Assembly (NCBI GenBank): GCA_035763745.1
Contig: DASUAO010000049.1
Coordinates: forward strand, 1-64,000
Reading direction: 5' to 3'
Origin: DASUAO01 sp035763745
GTDB lineage: Bacteria; Actinomycetota; Acidimicrobiia; IMCC26256; PALSA-555
DNA: 64,000 bases
Position numbers and translations under genes: made by a program. Numbering within the stretch: position 1 is the stretch's first letter; each line of letters starts with the position of its first letter. Below, in pieces: positions 8,288 through 16,655 of this stretch. The notes under the pieces were generated by a model. The model worked only from the letters and a program-made list of their open reading frames with translations. It did no database searches and was not told where the DNA came from.

Positions 8288-9076
8288 GTGGCCGAGTTCG
8301 AGACACTCCTGGTCGAGATCGACGACCACGGTGTCGCAACGGTCACGCTCGACCGCCCGGACCGGCTCAACGCGTTCGACGTCGTCCTCACGTCCGAGCT
8401 CCACGGGCTCTGGCGTTCCCTGCGCCGTGACGACGACGTGCGGGCCATCGTCCTCACCGGCGCCGGCGACCGGGCGTTCTGCACCGGCATCGATCGCGCG
8501 GACGAGATCCCCCAACCGACAGGGCCGTGGATGATGGACGATCCCGGCCTGCTGCTCGGACCGAAGTCCGCCGACCTGTGGAAGCCGGTCGTCGCGGCCG
8601 TGAACGGGATGGCCTGCGGTGGGGCCTTCTACATGCTCGGGGAGGTCGAGACGATCGTCGCCGCCGAGCACGCGACCTTCTTCGACCCGCACGTCACGTA
8701 CGGCATGACCGCCGCCTTCGAGCCGATGCTCATGTCGGCCCGGATGCCGTTCGGTGAGATCATGCGGCTGACCCTCCTCGGCAACCACGAGCGGATGTCT
8801 GCTCGCCGTGCGCTGCAGGTCGGCCTCGTCCAGGAGGTCGTTCCGGCCGACGCGCTGGTGGACCGTGCGCAGCAGCTCGCACGGGAGATCGCCGAAGGGC
8901 CGCCGGTCGCCGTCCAGGGGACCGTGCGGTCGATCTGGCTGGCCTCCGAGCTCGCCCGGAGCCAGGCGGTCGGCCTCGCCCACGTCATGGTCGGCCTGGG
9001 CAACGATCTCGATCTCATCAGCGAGGGCCAGCACCGCTTCGCCTCCGGGGCGCGCGTCGAATGGAGACTCCGATGA
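8288..9076 (+). CDS. Enoyl-CoA hydratase/isomerase (crotonase family)
   Basis: Crotonase-fold protein of 262 residues that would hydrate or isomerise an enoyl-CoA. The CoA and oxyanion-hole segments are visible: FCTGIDRADE near residue 65 and VNGMACGGAFYMLGEVE near 105. The position of the usual catalytic Glu pair is not clear from inspection. Start GTG 8288 follows a weak AAGG. The stop overlaps the SDR start at 9073 by four bases (ATGA), so the two form a unit. Confidence 0.82.
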   Translation: MAEFETLLVEIDDHGVATVTLDRPDRLNAFDVVLTSELHGLWRSLRRDDDVRAIVLTGAGDRAFCTGIDRADEIPQPTGPWMMDDPGLLLGPKSADLWKPVVAAVNGMACGGAFYMLGEVETIVAAEHATFFDPHVTYGMTAAFEPMLMSARMPFGEIMRLTLLGNHERMSARRALQVGLVQEVVPADALVDRAQQLAREIAEGPPVAVQGTVRSIWLASELARSQAVGLAHVMVGLGNDLDLISEGQHRFASGARVEWRLR

Positions 9077-9876
9077 TCGGGCCAGAAGCGGCATCGCTCG
9101 ACGGCAAGGTCGCGCTCGTGACCGGTGCCGCGCGGGGCATCGGAGCCGCCGCCGCGTCGGCACTCGCCCGCTTCGGCGCCGACCTGGCGATCTGCGATCG
9201 CGACCCGGCCGGCATGGCGACCACCGCGGCGGACGTCGAGGCGTGCGGCCGGCGTTGTGAGACCGCCGAGCTGGACGTCCGCGACAACGACGCCGTGACC
9301 ATGTGGCTGGGTGTGCTCGCCGAGCGCTACGGGACGATCGACGTGCTCGTGAACAACGCGGGTGGCGGCTTCTACGCCGCGGTCCTCGACGTGAACGACA
9401 AGGGACAGCGCTCGCTGGTCGACGAGAACTTCACGAGCGTCACGAACTTCGTGCGAGGCTGCGTGCCGCTCATGCCCGAGGGCTCGTCGATCGTCAACAT
9501 CACGTCGATCGAGGCATCCCGCGCCGCGCCGGGGTTCGGCGTGTACGCCGCGATGAAGGCGGCGGTCGAGAGCCTCACCAAGACCCTCGCCCTCGAGCTC
9601 GCGACGGTGGGCATCCGGGTCAACGCGCTGGCGCCGGATGCGATCCCGACACCCGGAGACGAGGACCTCGCCGAAGCCGTGAGTCAGGGAGCGCGGGAGG
9701 CGTACGGGCGCAAGGTGCCGCTGGGCTGGGGTCACGTCGACGACTGCGCCGGTCCGATCGTCTTCCTCGCGTCGGCCCTCTCGCGCTACGTCACCGGCAC
9801 GGTGCTGCACGTCGACGGCGGGAGCCATGCAGCGTCGGGCTGGGCCCGCAGGGACGACGGCACCTACGAGCCCTGA
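9073..9876 (+). CDS. Short-chain dehydrogenase/reductase
   Basis: Classical SDR of 267 residues. TGAARGIG binds the dinucleotide, NNAGGG marks beta4, and the Ser of NITSIEAS with YAAMK forms the catalytic site. It probably oxidises a hydroxyacyl-CoA or alcohol supplied by the neighbouring hydratase; the substrate is unknown. ATG 9073, with GGAG six bases upstream, is preferred over ATG 9061. A hairpin repeat that may serve as a bidirectional terminator follows before the convergent transporter operon. Confidence 0.85.
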   Translation: MIGPEAASLDGKVALVTGAARGIGAAAASALARFGADLAICDRDPAGMATTAADVEACGRRCETAELDVRDNDAVTMWLGVLAERYGTIDVLVNNAGGGFYAAVLDVNDKGQRSLVDENFTSVTNFVRGCVPLMPEGSSIVNITSIEASRAAPGFGVYAAMKAAVESLTKTLALELATVGIRVNALAPDAIPTPGDEDLAEAVSQGAREAYGRKVPLGWGHVDDCAGPIVFLASALSRYVTGTVLHVDGGSHAASGWARRDDGTYEP

Positions 9877-9925
9877 TCCCGAAGCCCTGTTCCACCGGGT
9901 TGCGGAAACCTCGAGATCTCGGTCC

Positions 9926-9968
9926 TGCGTCCCTCACCCCGCCATAGGCGGGTGAGGGACGCATCAAC
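9926..9968 (+). repeat. 43-bp palindromic hairpin repeat, copy 1
   Basis: TGCGTCCCTCACC and its complement form a 17-bp stem with one bulged C and an ATA loop, followed by the unpaired tail ATCAAC. Two related copies are at 20182-20224 (opposite orientation) and 45024-45066. It sits between convergent genes and could end transcription from both sides. Confidence 0.85.
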
Positions 9969-9979
9969 CGCAGGGGGGA

Positions 9980-11497
9980 TCAGGGCGCGTGGACGGACCC
10001 GCCGAGGTAGGCGCGGTCGAGCGCGGGGCCGACCTCGTGTGGCGGGCCGGTGAACTCCACCCGTCCGTGCAGCATGATCGCCGCCACGTCGGCCACGCCC
10101 AGCACCTCGTGCGCGAACTGCTCCACGATGAGGATCGAGACGTCATCCTTGGCGATGTTCTTCACGACCTCGTAGAGCTCTTCGACGATGAGAGGCGCGA
10201 GTCCCATCGAGAGCTCATCGAGGAGCAGGACCTTGGGATCGATGACGAGCGCGCGTGCCATCGAGAGCATCTGCTGCTCGCCACCCGACAGCGTGCCCGC
10301 GACCTGCTTGCGTCGCTCCTGCAGCCTCGGGAACCGCTCGAACGCGCGCTCCTGGACCGTCTTGAACGACGCGCCCGTGTAGGTGGCCATCCGCAGGTTC
10401 TCGGTCACCGTCAGGTTCGGGAAGATCCCGCGGCCCTCGGGGACCAGGCAGACCCCACGGCGCGCCAGCTCGTCGGGCGCGACGCCGGCGATGTCGTCGC
10501 CGAGGACTGCGACGGTCCCCTCGGTGGCGGGGAGCTGGCCGCTCAGCACCTTCAGCGTCGTCGACTTCCCGGCCCCGTTCGGGCCGAGGAGGGCGTACAC
10601 CTGCCCTGGCTCCACCACGAGGTCGACGCCGTGCAGCACCTGGATCGTGCCGTACGCGGCGGTCATGCCCTGCACCGAGATCATCGCGTCGGGGGATGCG
10701 ACCGTTGCGGCCTGCGCTCCCCCGGCGACGACGGCGGTGAGCGCCGGACCGGCGGTCGTCTCCTCGGCTTCGTCGGCTTCGCCACCGAGGTAGGCAGCGC
10801 GCACGGTGGGGTTCGCCTGGACCTCGGCCGGCGTCCCCGCGGCGATCAGCCGTCCGAAGTCGAGGACGTGGATGTGATCGCAGGTCCCCATCACGAAGCT
10901 CATGTCGTGCTCCACGAGGAGGACGCCGAGCCCGGTCCCCACCAGCTCGCGGAGGAGGCGGCCCAGCGCCTGCGTCTCCGACTCGTTCAGCCCCGACGAC
11001 GGTTCGTCGAGCAGCAGGACACGAGGCTTCGTCGCCAGGGCGCGTGCGACCTCGACGAGCCTGGCCATCCCGGTCGGGAGCCGGTCGACCCGCGCGTCGG
11101 CCACGCCCGTGAGGCCGACCTGCTCGATGACCTCGTCGGCCAATGTCCCGGGGTCGAACCATTCGGTAGCCCATCCGCTGCGCATCTCGGCTGCGACGAG
11201 CACGTTGTTCCGGACCGACAGCGTCCCGAACGTCTCGAGTCGCTGGAACGTGCGCCCGATGCCGAGCCGGGCGCGCCGGTGCGGACGCGTGGTCGTGATG
11301 TCCACGTCGTCGATGAGCACCGCGCCCGACGTCGGGTTCTGCAGGCCGGTGACCACGTTGAACAGCGTCGTCTTCCCGGCGCCGTTCGGACCGATGAGCC
11401 CGGTCACGTGACCCGACTCGACGGCGAACGACACCTCGTCGAGCGCGAGGAGCCCACCGAACCGGACACTGACACCTCGGATGTCCAGCAGTGCCAT
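9980..11497 (-). CDS. Fused LivG-LivF ABC transporter ATPase
   Basis: Protein of 505 residues holding two ABC ATPase domains of the branched-chain amino acid (Liv/HAAT) type. Domain 1 is about residues 1-245 (GPNGAGKTT, LLLDEPSSGL) and domain 2 about 275-505 (GPNGAGKST, LSGGEQQMLSMARAL). The signature of domain 1 is degenerate (LPTGMARL instead of LSYGQ-like), as sometimes seen in LivG. It powers import through the fused permease encoded directly upstream, from which it is separated by four bases. Start ATG 11497 gives a normal LivG N-terminus (MALLDIRGVSVRFGG). Confidence 0.88.
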   Translation of the reverse strand: MALLDIRGVSVRFGGLLALDEVSFAVESGHVTGLIGPNGAGKTTLFNVVTGLQNPTSGAVLIDDVDITTTRPHRRARLGIGRTFQRLETFGTLSVRNNVLVAAEMRSGWATEWFDPGTLADEVIEQVGLTGVADARVDRLPTGMARLVEVARALATKPRVLLLDEPSSGLNESETQALGRLLRELVGTGLGVLLVEHDMSFVMGTCDHIHVLDFGRLIAAGTPAEVQANPTVRAAYLGGEADEAEETTAGPALTAVVAGGAQAATVASPDAMISVQGMTAAYGTIQVLHGVDLVVEPGQVYALLGPNGAGKSTTLKVLSGQLPATEGTVAVLGDDIAGVAPDELARRGVCLVPEGRGIFPNLTVTENLRMATYTGASFKTVQERAFERFPRLQERRKQVAGTLSGGEQQMLSMARALVIDPKVLLLDELSMGLAPLIVEELYEVVKNIAKDDVSILIVEQFAHEVLGVADVAAIMLHGRVEFTGPPHEVGPALDRAYLGGSVHAP

Positions 11498-11501
11498 CGT
11501 C

Positions 11502-13649
11502 TCAGACCCCCCCGGTCGGGGCGATGGCCGGCGTCTGATCCGGCGGATCGCCGCCACCCGGTTCGTCGCCCTCGGCAGCGTCCACCGCATTCTCGCCTTC
11601 CTCGCCGTGGACCGCGAGGCTGATCTCGGTCACCGCGCCCTCGGGATTCCGCCCGATGCCGATGCCGGCGAGACCCGGACCGACCCGGCCCCACGTCTGG
11701 ACGACGTTGACGCTGCCGATCTTGATGGTCGGGAGGACGTCGACGAGCCACGTGAAGCTCTGGAGCAGGATGCCGCCGAACAGGGCTCCGGACACGAGCG
11801 CGATGCCACCCACGACCAGGAGCAGCAGGTACGGGAGGCCCTGGAGCATCTCGAAGTTCTGCGTGCTGGCCGAGCCACGGGCCATACCGACGAGCGCACC
11901 ACCGAACCCGGCGATGGCCGCCGAGAGGGCGAAGACAGCGAGCTTCGTGGAGCGCAGGTTGACGCCGAGCGTGGCGCAGGCTGCAGGACTGTCGCGCATG
12001 GCGACGAGCCTTCGGCCGAACGCGCCGCGCCGCATCCAGACGACCACCATTCCCACCGCGCCGAAGAGAATCGCGGCAACGATCAGGAACCCGGCGTCCT
12101 GGGTGAAGTCGACCCCGAGGAAGGTGAACGGAGCGCTCACGTCCTTGCCGAACACCTCGAGCGGAGCGATGCGCTTGCCGGCGCCACCGAAGACCTCGGG
12201 CTGGTCGAAGATCACGAACTGCGCCATCCGCGCGAACGCCATCGAAGCGAGCGCGAGGTACAGGCCCTGGAGCCTCAACGCAGGGAACGCCATCAGCACC
12301 CCGAACGGCACGGCGACGACCGCACCGACGATCAGCAGGAACGGGCTCCCCGGATCGAAGAGTTGGACGCCGAAGACCTCACCGCCGGCCGTCGAGAACT
12401 CGAACGTGGCCCAGGCCCCGATACCCACGAACGTGATCTGCGCGAGCGAGATCTGGTTGGCCCACCCGGTGAGCGGCACGAGTGAGATCATGATGATCGC
12501 CGTGACCACCGCCAGTGTCATGCGTCGCACGTCGGGGCGCTCGAACACCCCGGCGAGCACCGCCATCACGAGCACCACGCACGCGAAGCCGAACAGCGCG
12601 CGCTTCATCGAGATGAGTCGGGCCGTCTTCATCGCGGTAGAGACCCGGCCCTCGATGCGCGCTTGGGGGAGAAACAGGAGCGCGAGGAAGAGGATGATCG
12701 TCGGGATCGCGAGGCTCGCCGAGCTCCAACGGCCCGACCACGTGAGGAAGTTCTGCTGGAACGAAAGCGAGAGGCCGATGATCATCCCGCCGACGAAGGT
12801 CATCGGAAGGCTGCGGAGGCGCCCGATGATCGCCGCGGCGAACGCGTCGACGATCAGGAGCGTCAGCGTCTCGATGCTCAGCCCGCTCAGCTCCTCGGCG
12901 AGGAAGATCCCGGCGAGGGCCGCCATCGCGGAGCCGAGCATCCAGGCGAACGCCGAGATGCGGGCCGGGCTGGCCCCGTTGAGCGCGGCGAGTTCGCGGT
13001 TGTCGACGACGGCGCGCATCGCGATCCCGAGGCGGGTGTGGTTGAGGAGGAGCCAGAAGCCGAGCGCGAGCAGGAACGCGGCGGCGATCGTGATGAGCCG
13101 GTAGTAGGGCAGGAACGTCTGGCCCACGAAGAACCCGTCGCTCCCGAAGAACGTTCCGATGGCGCGTGTCTCGTTCGGGTCCCAGATCGTCCCGGCGATC
13201 CCGATGAGCGCGAGCATGAGGCCGATCGTGACGACCAGCTGGGCGACGAGCGATGCGCCTGCGAGGCGGCGCATGAGGAGTCGTTCGATCACCAGACCCA
13301 TCAGGGGTGCGGCGACGAGGACGGTGAGGCACAACGCGACGAACGTCTGGATGCCCGCGTTGATCTTCAGCTCCCAGTAGACGAACGCCATGAACATCCC
13401 GATGGCGCCCTGGGCGAAGTTGAACACCCCCGACGTGGTGTAGGTGACGACCAGCCCACTCGCGGCGACCGCATAGATGGAGCCGATCGTCACGCCGACG
13501 ACGAGGAAGAACAACAAGGAGTCCCCGGTGATGCTCCGGCCCGCCCACGACTCCTGGACGAGGAACCCCACGAACAGCGCGGCCGCGAGCCCCGCCATCA
13601 GGCGCCCGCGGTTCGGCCGTCGCCGGGCTTGCTCCATCACTGCGGTCAC
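11502..13649 (-). CDS. Fused LivH-LivM ABC transporter permease
   Basis: Protein of 715 residues with many membrane spans. The N-terminal half (about 1-340) is LivH-like (GSIYAVAASGLVVTYTTSG, NFAQGAIGMF). The C-terminal half (about 350-670) is LivM-like (NQISLAQITFVGIGAW, LRLQGLYLALASMAFA). About 45 hydrophilic residues rich in Gly, Glu and Asp form the tail. It would be the whole transmembrane channel of a Liv-type importer. GTG 13649 has GAAGGAA just upstream. The gene follows the binding-protein gene at 13704 after a 54 bp gap containing the short inverted repeat GTTG-n6-CAAC. Confidence 0.88.
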   Translation of the reverse strand: MTAVMEQARRRPNRGRLMAGLAAALFVGFLVQESWAGRSITGDSLLFFLVVGVTIGSIYAVAASGLVVTYTTSGVFNFAQGAIGMFMAFVYWELKINAGIQTFVALCLTVLVAAPLMGLVIERLLMRRLAGASLVAQLVVTIGLMLALIGIAGTIWDPNETRAIGTFFGSDGFFVGQTFLPYYRLITIAAAFLLALGFWLLLNHTRLGIAMRAVVDNRELAALNGASPARISAFAWMLGSAMAALAGIFLAEELSGLSIETLTLLIVDAFAAAIIGRLRSLPMTFVGGMIIGLSLSFQQNFLTWSGRWSSASLAIPTIILFLALLFLPQARIEGRVSTAMKTARLISMKRALFGFACVVLVMAVLAGVFERPDVRRMTLAVVTAIIMISLVPLTGWANQISLAQITFVGIGAWATFEFSTAGGEVFGVQLFDPGSPFLLIVGAVVAVPFGVLMAFPALRLQGLYLALASMAFARMAQFVIFDQPEVFGGAGKRIAPLEVFGKDVSAPFTFLGVDFTQDAGFLIVAAILFGAVGMVVVWMRRGAFGRRLVAMRDSPAACATLGVNLRSTKLAVFALSAAIAGFGGALVGMARGSASTQNFEMLQGLPYLLLLVVGGIALVSGALFGGILLQSFTWLVDVLPTIKIGSVNVVQTWGRVGPGLAGIGIGRNPEGAVTEISLAVHGEEGENAVDAAEGDEPGGGDPPDQTPAIAPTGGV

Positions 13650-13703
13650 TCGGGTTCCTTCCCGGTTCGATGTTGTGTGTGCAACGAGCGATGGAGCGGC
13701 GGA

Positions 13704-15029
13704 TCAGCCGATCAAGTCGAGTTCGAGGGTGACGACGTCGGCCGACTTGCAGTCGAACGTCCCCTTCTTCTTCGGGTGAACGCGGACGAACTTCGAGCTC
13801 TTCACCTGGAGCAGCGCGAAGCATCGCGTCGCCACCCGGTCGCCGACATCGGTGGGGGCGATCATGCCCTCGGCCGTGAACTCGTTGATCTCGTCGGCAC
13901 CGGCGAGCACGGCGGCCCGCGTCACTCCGTTGGGGCCATCGGCCTCGACGATGTTCTCCACGATGTCGCGGAAGTAGATCGCCGACGCCCAGGCCTGGGC
14001 GCCGAAGCCGTCGGCCTGGTCACGGCCGGTGGACTTGATGAATGCCGACATCATCTTGTTGGTCTTCGCCTCCTCGAAGGGCACGAACCCGAGGTACACG
14101 AACTGGTCCTCGATGTCGGACCCGCCCTGCTCGACGAAGTCGGTGTTGTAGCACTGCACCGAGCACTCCCAGACGTCCACACCGGTGAGGCCCTGGATCT
14201 TCGCCTCCTTGCGCAACGCGAGCGTGCTGTCGGAGCCCAGCCCGCTCCGGGCGTAGTTCGAGCCGGCGTCCTTCATCTGCTGGATGATGGGCGTGTAGAT
14301 GCTCTGGGGAGCCCGAGCCGAGACGTCGGCCTCCACGTCAGCCTCGATCCCCGCCTCCTGCTGGGCGATGAACAGTGGGACCTGGGAGTTCTTGGCCGCC
14401 AAGAGGTCCGACGGGTAGATGAACGTCCCGTGCAGGTCCCCGAAGCGCTTCAAGAGGTAGTTCGTCGCCGCGGTCCCCGTGCGGTAGGTCTGCGGGTGGG
14501 CGTCCTGGGTCGCGCAGTCGAGGGTCGGCGGGTTGATCGGGTGCGACACCGGCGAGCACTGGTGCAGCGGCTCGGTGGTGACCACCGGGAAGTCGGGCAG
14601 CCCGGTCGCCGCGCCGGTCGCGTCCTCGCAACCGACGAGGTCGTCGGTGTTGTTCACGAAGAGCGAAGACGTCCCGAGGATCGCGAAGTCCTGGCTGCAC
14701 GCCGTGATGATGGCGTTGCGCGTCTCGTCGGCGTTGAGCTTGGTGTCGATGAAGTCGACGACGACCTTGCGGTTGGCGAGCCCACCGTTCTTGTTCATCC
14801 ACTTGGCCCACGCCTTGATCGCATTGGGCGAACCCTCGAAGAGGCCGGGCTGGAAGGGGTTGTCCACGTCGGCGAGCACGCCGATGCGGATCTCGGTCGC
14901 GGTGATGCCCACGTCGGATGCCTCCAACGCGTCCTTGCCCCCGCTCCCCTGGGCGCCCGCGGCGACCGGGACCACTCCCGATCCCACGACTGCCACGGTG
15001 AGCACGGCGACGGCTCGACTCCACCTCAT
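13704..15029 (-). CDS. Liv-type ABC transporter substrate-binding protein 1
   Basis: Periplasmic-binding protein type 1 of 441 residues with a signal peptide (about 1-28, ending VAAGAQG). Recognisable parts are GITATEIRIGVLADVDNP and the binding-fold strands, plus a Cys-rich C-terminal tail (CFALLQVKSSKF, GTFDCKS). It delivers a solute to the fused permease encoded next. It is clearly paralogous to the gene at 15211, including the C-terminal KKxGTFDCK motif. Start ATG 15029 follows AGGGGGAA. A KstR-like palindrome lies 74-87 bp upstream, so the solute may be a steroid or a related acid; that is inference. Confidence 0.87.
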   Translation of the reverse strand: MRWSRAVAVLTVAVVGSGVVPVAAGAQGSGGKDALEASDVGITATEIRIGVLADVDNPFQPGLFEGSPNAIKAWAKWMNKNGGLANRKVVVDFIDTKLNADETRNAIITACSQDFAILGTSSLFVNNTDDLVGCEDATGAATGLPDFPVVTTEPLHQCSPVSHPINPPTLDCATQDAHPQTYRTGTAATNYLLKRFGDLHGTFIYPSDLLAAKNSQVPLFIAQQEAGIEADVEADVSARAPQSIYTPIIQQMKDAGSNYARSGLGSDSTLALRKEAKIQGLTGVDVWECSVQCYNTDFVEQGGSDIEDQFVYLGFVPFEEAKTNKMMSAFIKSTGRDQADGFGAQAWASAIYFRDIVENIVEADGPNGVTRAAVLAGADEINEFTAEGMIAPTDVGDRVATRCFALLQVKSSKFVRVHPKKKGTFDCKSADVVTLELDLIG

Positions 15030-15102
15030 GGTTCCCCCTCGTCCTCGCCGCGTGTCGAACCGGTCGATGCGACATCGCAGCGTGGGGGATTCTGCCCCCG
15101 AC

Positions 15103-15116
15103 TGGAACCGGTTGCA
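15103..15116. promoter_or_regulatory. KstR-like operator upstream of binding protein 1
   Basis: TGGAACCGGTTGCA matches every fixed position of the KstR operator pattern TnnAACnnGTTnnA known from mycobacteria. It is preceded by TCTGCCC, as is the second site at 16635. The two sites were probably duplicated together with the genes. Confidence 0.55.
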
Positions 15117-15161
15117 ATACGTCGCGCCGAGCCTTCGGACGCGCGAGGCCCGCACGCGACA

Positions 15162-15189
15162 GGGCGCCGTGGCAAGTGCCACGGCGCCC
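15162..15189 (-). terminator. Strong stem-loop after binding protein 2
   Basis: GGGCGCCGTGGC and its exact complement form a 12-bp stem with a 4-nt loop, about 22 bases after the stop of the gene ending at 15211 and upstream of the KstR-like site of the next gene. It separates the two binding-protein transcripts. Confidence 0.7.
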
Positions 15190-15210
15190 CGGTCGTGACT
15201 CGGAGAGGTG

Positions 15211-16542
15211 CTAGCCGCTGACGAGATCCAGCTCGACCTCGATCCGGTTGCGCGGCTTGCAGTCGAAGGTACCGGCCTTCTTCGGCCACACCCGCTTGAA
15301 CTTGCCGTTCTGCACCTGGAGGAGCGTGTAGCACGGCGTGGTTTCGCGCGCACCGACGTCGGTGACCCCGATCATCCCACCGGCGTCGAAGTCGTTGATG
15401 GTCGCGAGCTGCTCGAACACCGCGGCGCGGGTGACGTTGTTGACGCCCCCGGCCTCGACGGCCTGCTCCACCGCCTGCTGGAACAGCAGACCGGACGCGA
15501 ATGCCTGGATCGCGAAGCCGTCGACCTTGTCCTTTTCGGTGAACTTCAGGAAGTTCGCCAGCATCTCGTTCGCGCTCTTCTCCTCGAACGGGAGGAAGAG
15601 CGTGGAGACGTACTGACCCTCGACGTCGGCACCGCCCTGCTCGAGCAGCTTCTGGTCGTAGCACTGGAGCGTGCAGTCCCAGATGAAGTCAGGATCGACG
15701 AGCCCCTGGAGCTTCGCCTCCTTGCGGAGCAGCACGGTGGTGTTGAACGACGACCCGCTCTGGGCGTAGTTCGACTCGTTGTCCTTGAGCTGCTGGACGA
15801 GGGGCGTGTACTCGGTCTGCGGGGAGCGCCCACCGACAAGACCCTCGAAGTCCTCCTTGATGCCCGAGCCCGCGAACTGCATCTGCGTCATCGACGACCG
15901 GTTCGCGTTCTCGGCCGCCTTGAGGTCCTTCGAGAAGATGTAGGCCCCGTGCAGGTCCTTGCCGTACTTCTTCTGGTAGTAGAAGGCTCGCCCGGCGTTG
16001 CCCTGGTAGGTCTGCGGGCTCTGGTCGAGCGTGTCGCACAGGATCTGGGGCGGGTTGATGCCGTAGGTCGTGGGCGAGCACTGCTGGACGATCTCGGTCG
16101 TGACCACCGCGATGTCCGGGAGGCCGGTCACAGCCCCGTCACCGTCGACGCACTGCTCGATGTCGTCGACGTTGTTGAGGAACAGCGCCGAGGTCCCGAC
16201 GAGCGCGAAGCTCTCGCTGCAGGCGTTGATGACCGCGTTGCGGGCCTCGTCGGCGCTCAGCTTCGAGTCGATGAAGTCGACGACCACCTTGCGGCCAGCG
16301 ACACCACCGTTCTTGTTGACGTACTTGGCCCAACCCTCCATGCCGGCGACGGACCCCTGGAACAGGGCGGGCGCGAGCTGGTTGTCGACGTCGGCGACGA
16401 CCGCGACGCGGATCTCCTTGGCCGTCACGCCGATGTCGGATGCGGCCGGCTTCTCGTCGGCCTGTGCGGACGCGACAGCCGACGTTCCGGCGGTCGCGAG
16501 GACGATCGTGGCGACCAGCGCCACCCAGCGAGCTCTCCTCAC
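15211..16542 (-). CDS. Liv-type ABC transporter substrate-binding protein 2
   Basis: Extracytoplasmic binding protein of 443 residues, paralogue of the one encoded at 13704. The signal peptide is about residues 1-27 (TAGTSAVASAQA). The core begins DIGVTAKEIRVAVVADVDNQ and ends with CYTLLQVQNGKF and GTFDCKPRN. It has its own promoter region and terminator, so the transporter may use two binding proteins of different specificity. Start GTG 16542 follows GGGGGGAA, the same leader layout as its paralogue. A KstR-like palindrome lies about 95 bp upstream. Confidence 0.87.
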   Translation of the reverse strand: MRRARWVALVATIVLATAGTSAVASAQADEKPAASDIGVTAKEIRVAVVADVDNQLAPALFQGSVAGMEGWAKYVNKNGGVAGRKVVVDFIDSKLSADEARNAVINACSESFALVGTSALFLNNVDDIEQCVDGDGAVTGLPDIAVVTTEIVQQCSPTTYGINPPQILCDTLDQSPQTYQGNAGRAFYYQKKYGKDLHGAYIFSKDLKAAENANRSSMTQMQFAGSGIKEDFEGLVGGRSPQTEYTPLVQQLKDNESNYAQSGSSFNTTVLLRKEAKLQGLVDPDFIWDCTLQCYDQKLLEQGGADVEGQYVSTLFLPFEEKSANEMLANFLKFTEKDKVDGFAIQAFASGLLFQQAVEQAVEAGGVNNVTRAAVFEQLATINDFDAGGMIGVTDVGARETTPCYTLLQVQNGKFKRVWPKKAGTFDCKPRNRIEVELDLVSG

Positions 16543-16634
16543 CGAGTTCCCCCCTGTGCGATTGGTGGCCTGACGGCCGTCGTGGAGTCGTGCCCCCGAT
16601 CGGTGGACCGGGTCGGGGTGAGTCTGCCCGGAAC

Positions 16635-16648
16635 TGGAACGCGTTTCA
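16635..16648. promoter_or_regulatory. KstR-like operator upstream of binding protein 2
   Basis: TGGAACGCGTTTCA matches TnnAACnnGTTnnA at all fixed positions and is nearly a perfect palindrome (TGRAACGCGTTYCA). It shares flanking bases (TCTGCCC) with the site at 15103. Confidence 0.55.
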
Positions 16649-16655
16649 AGGCGCC

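Noticed and set aside
13650..13703. GTTG-n6-CAAC as an operator between binding protein and permease
   Set aside because: The arms are only four bases and lie within an operon gap; too weak to claim.
12663..15221. Long plus-strand frames opposite the transporter genes
   Set aside because: They are GC-driven antisense frames rich in Arg, Glu and Asp with no domain; the minus-strand genes are unambiguous.
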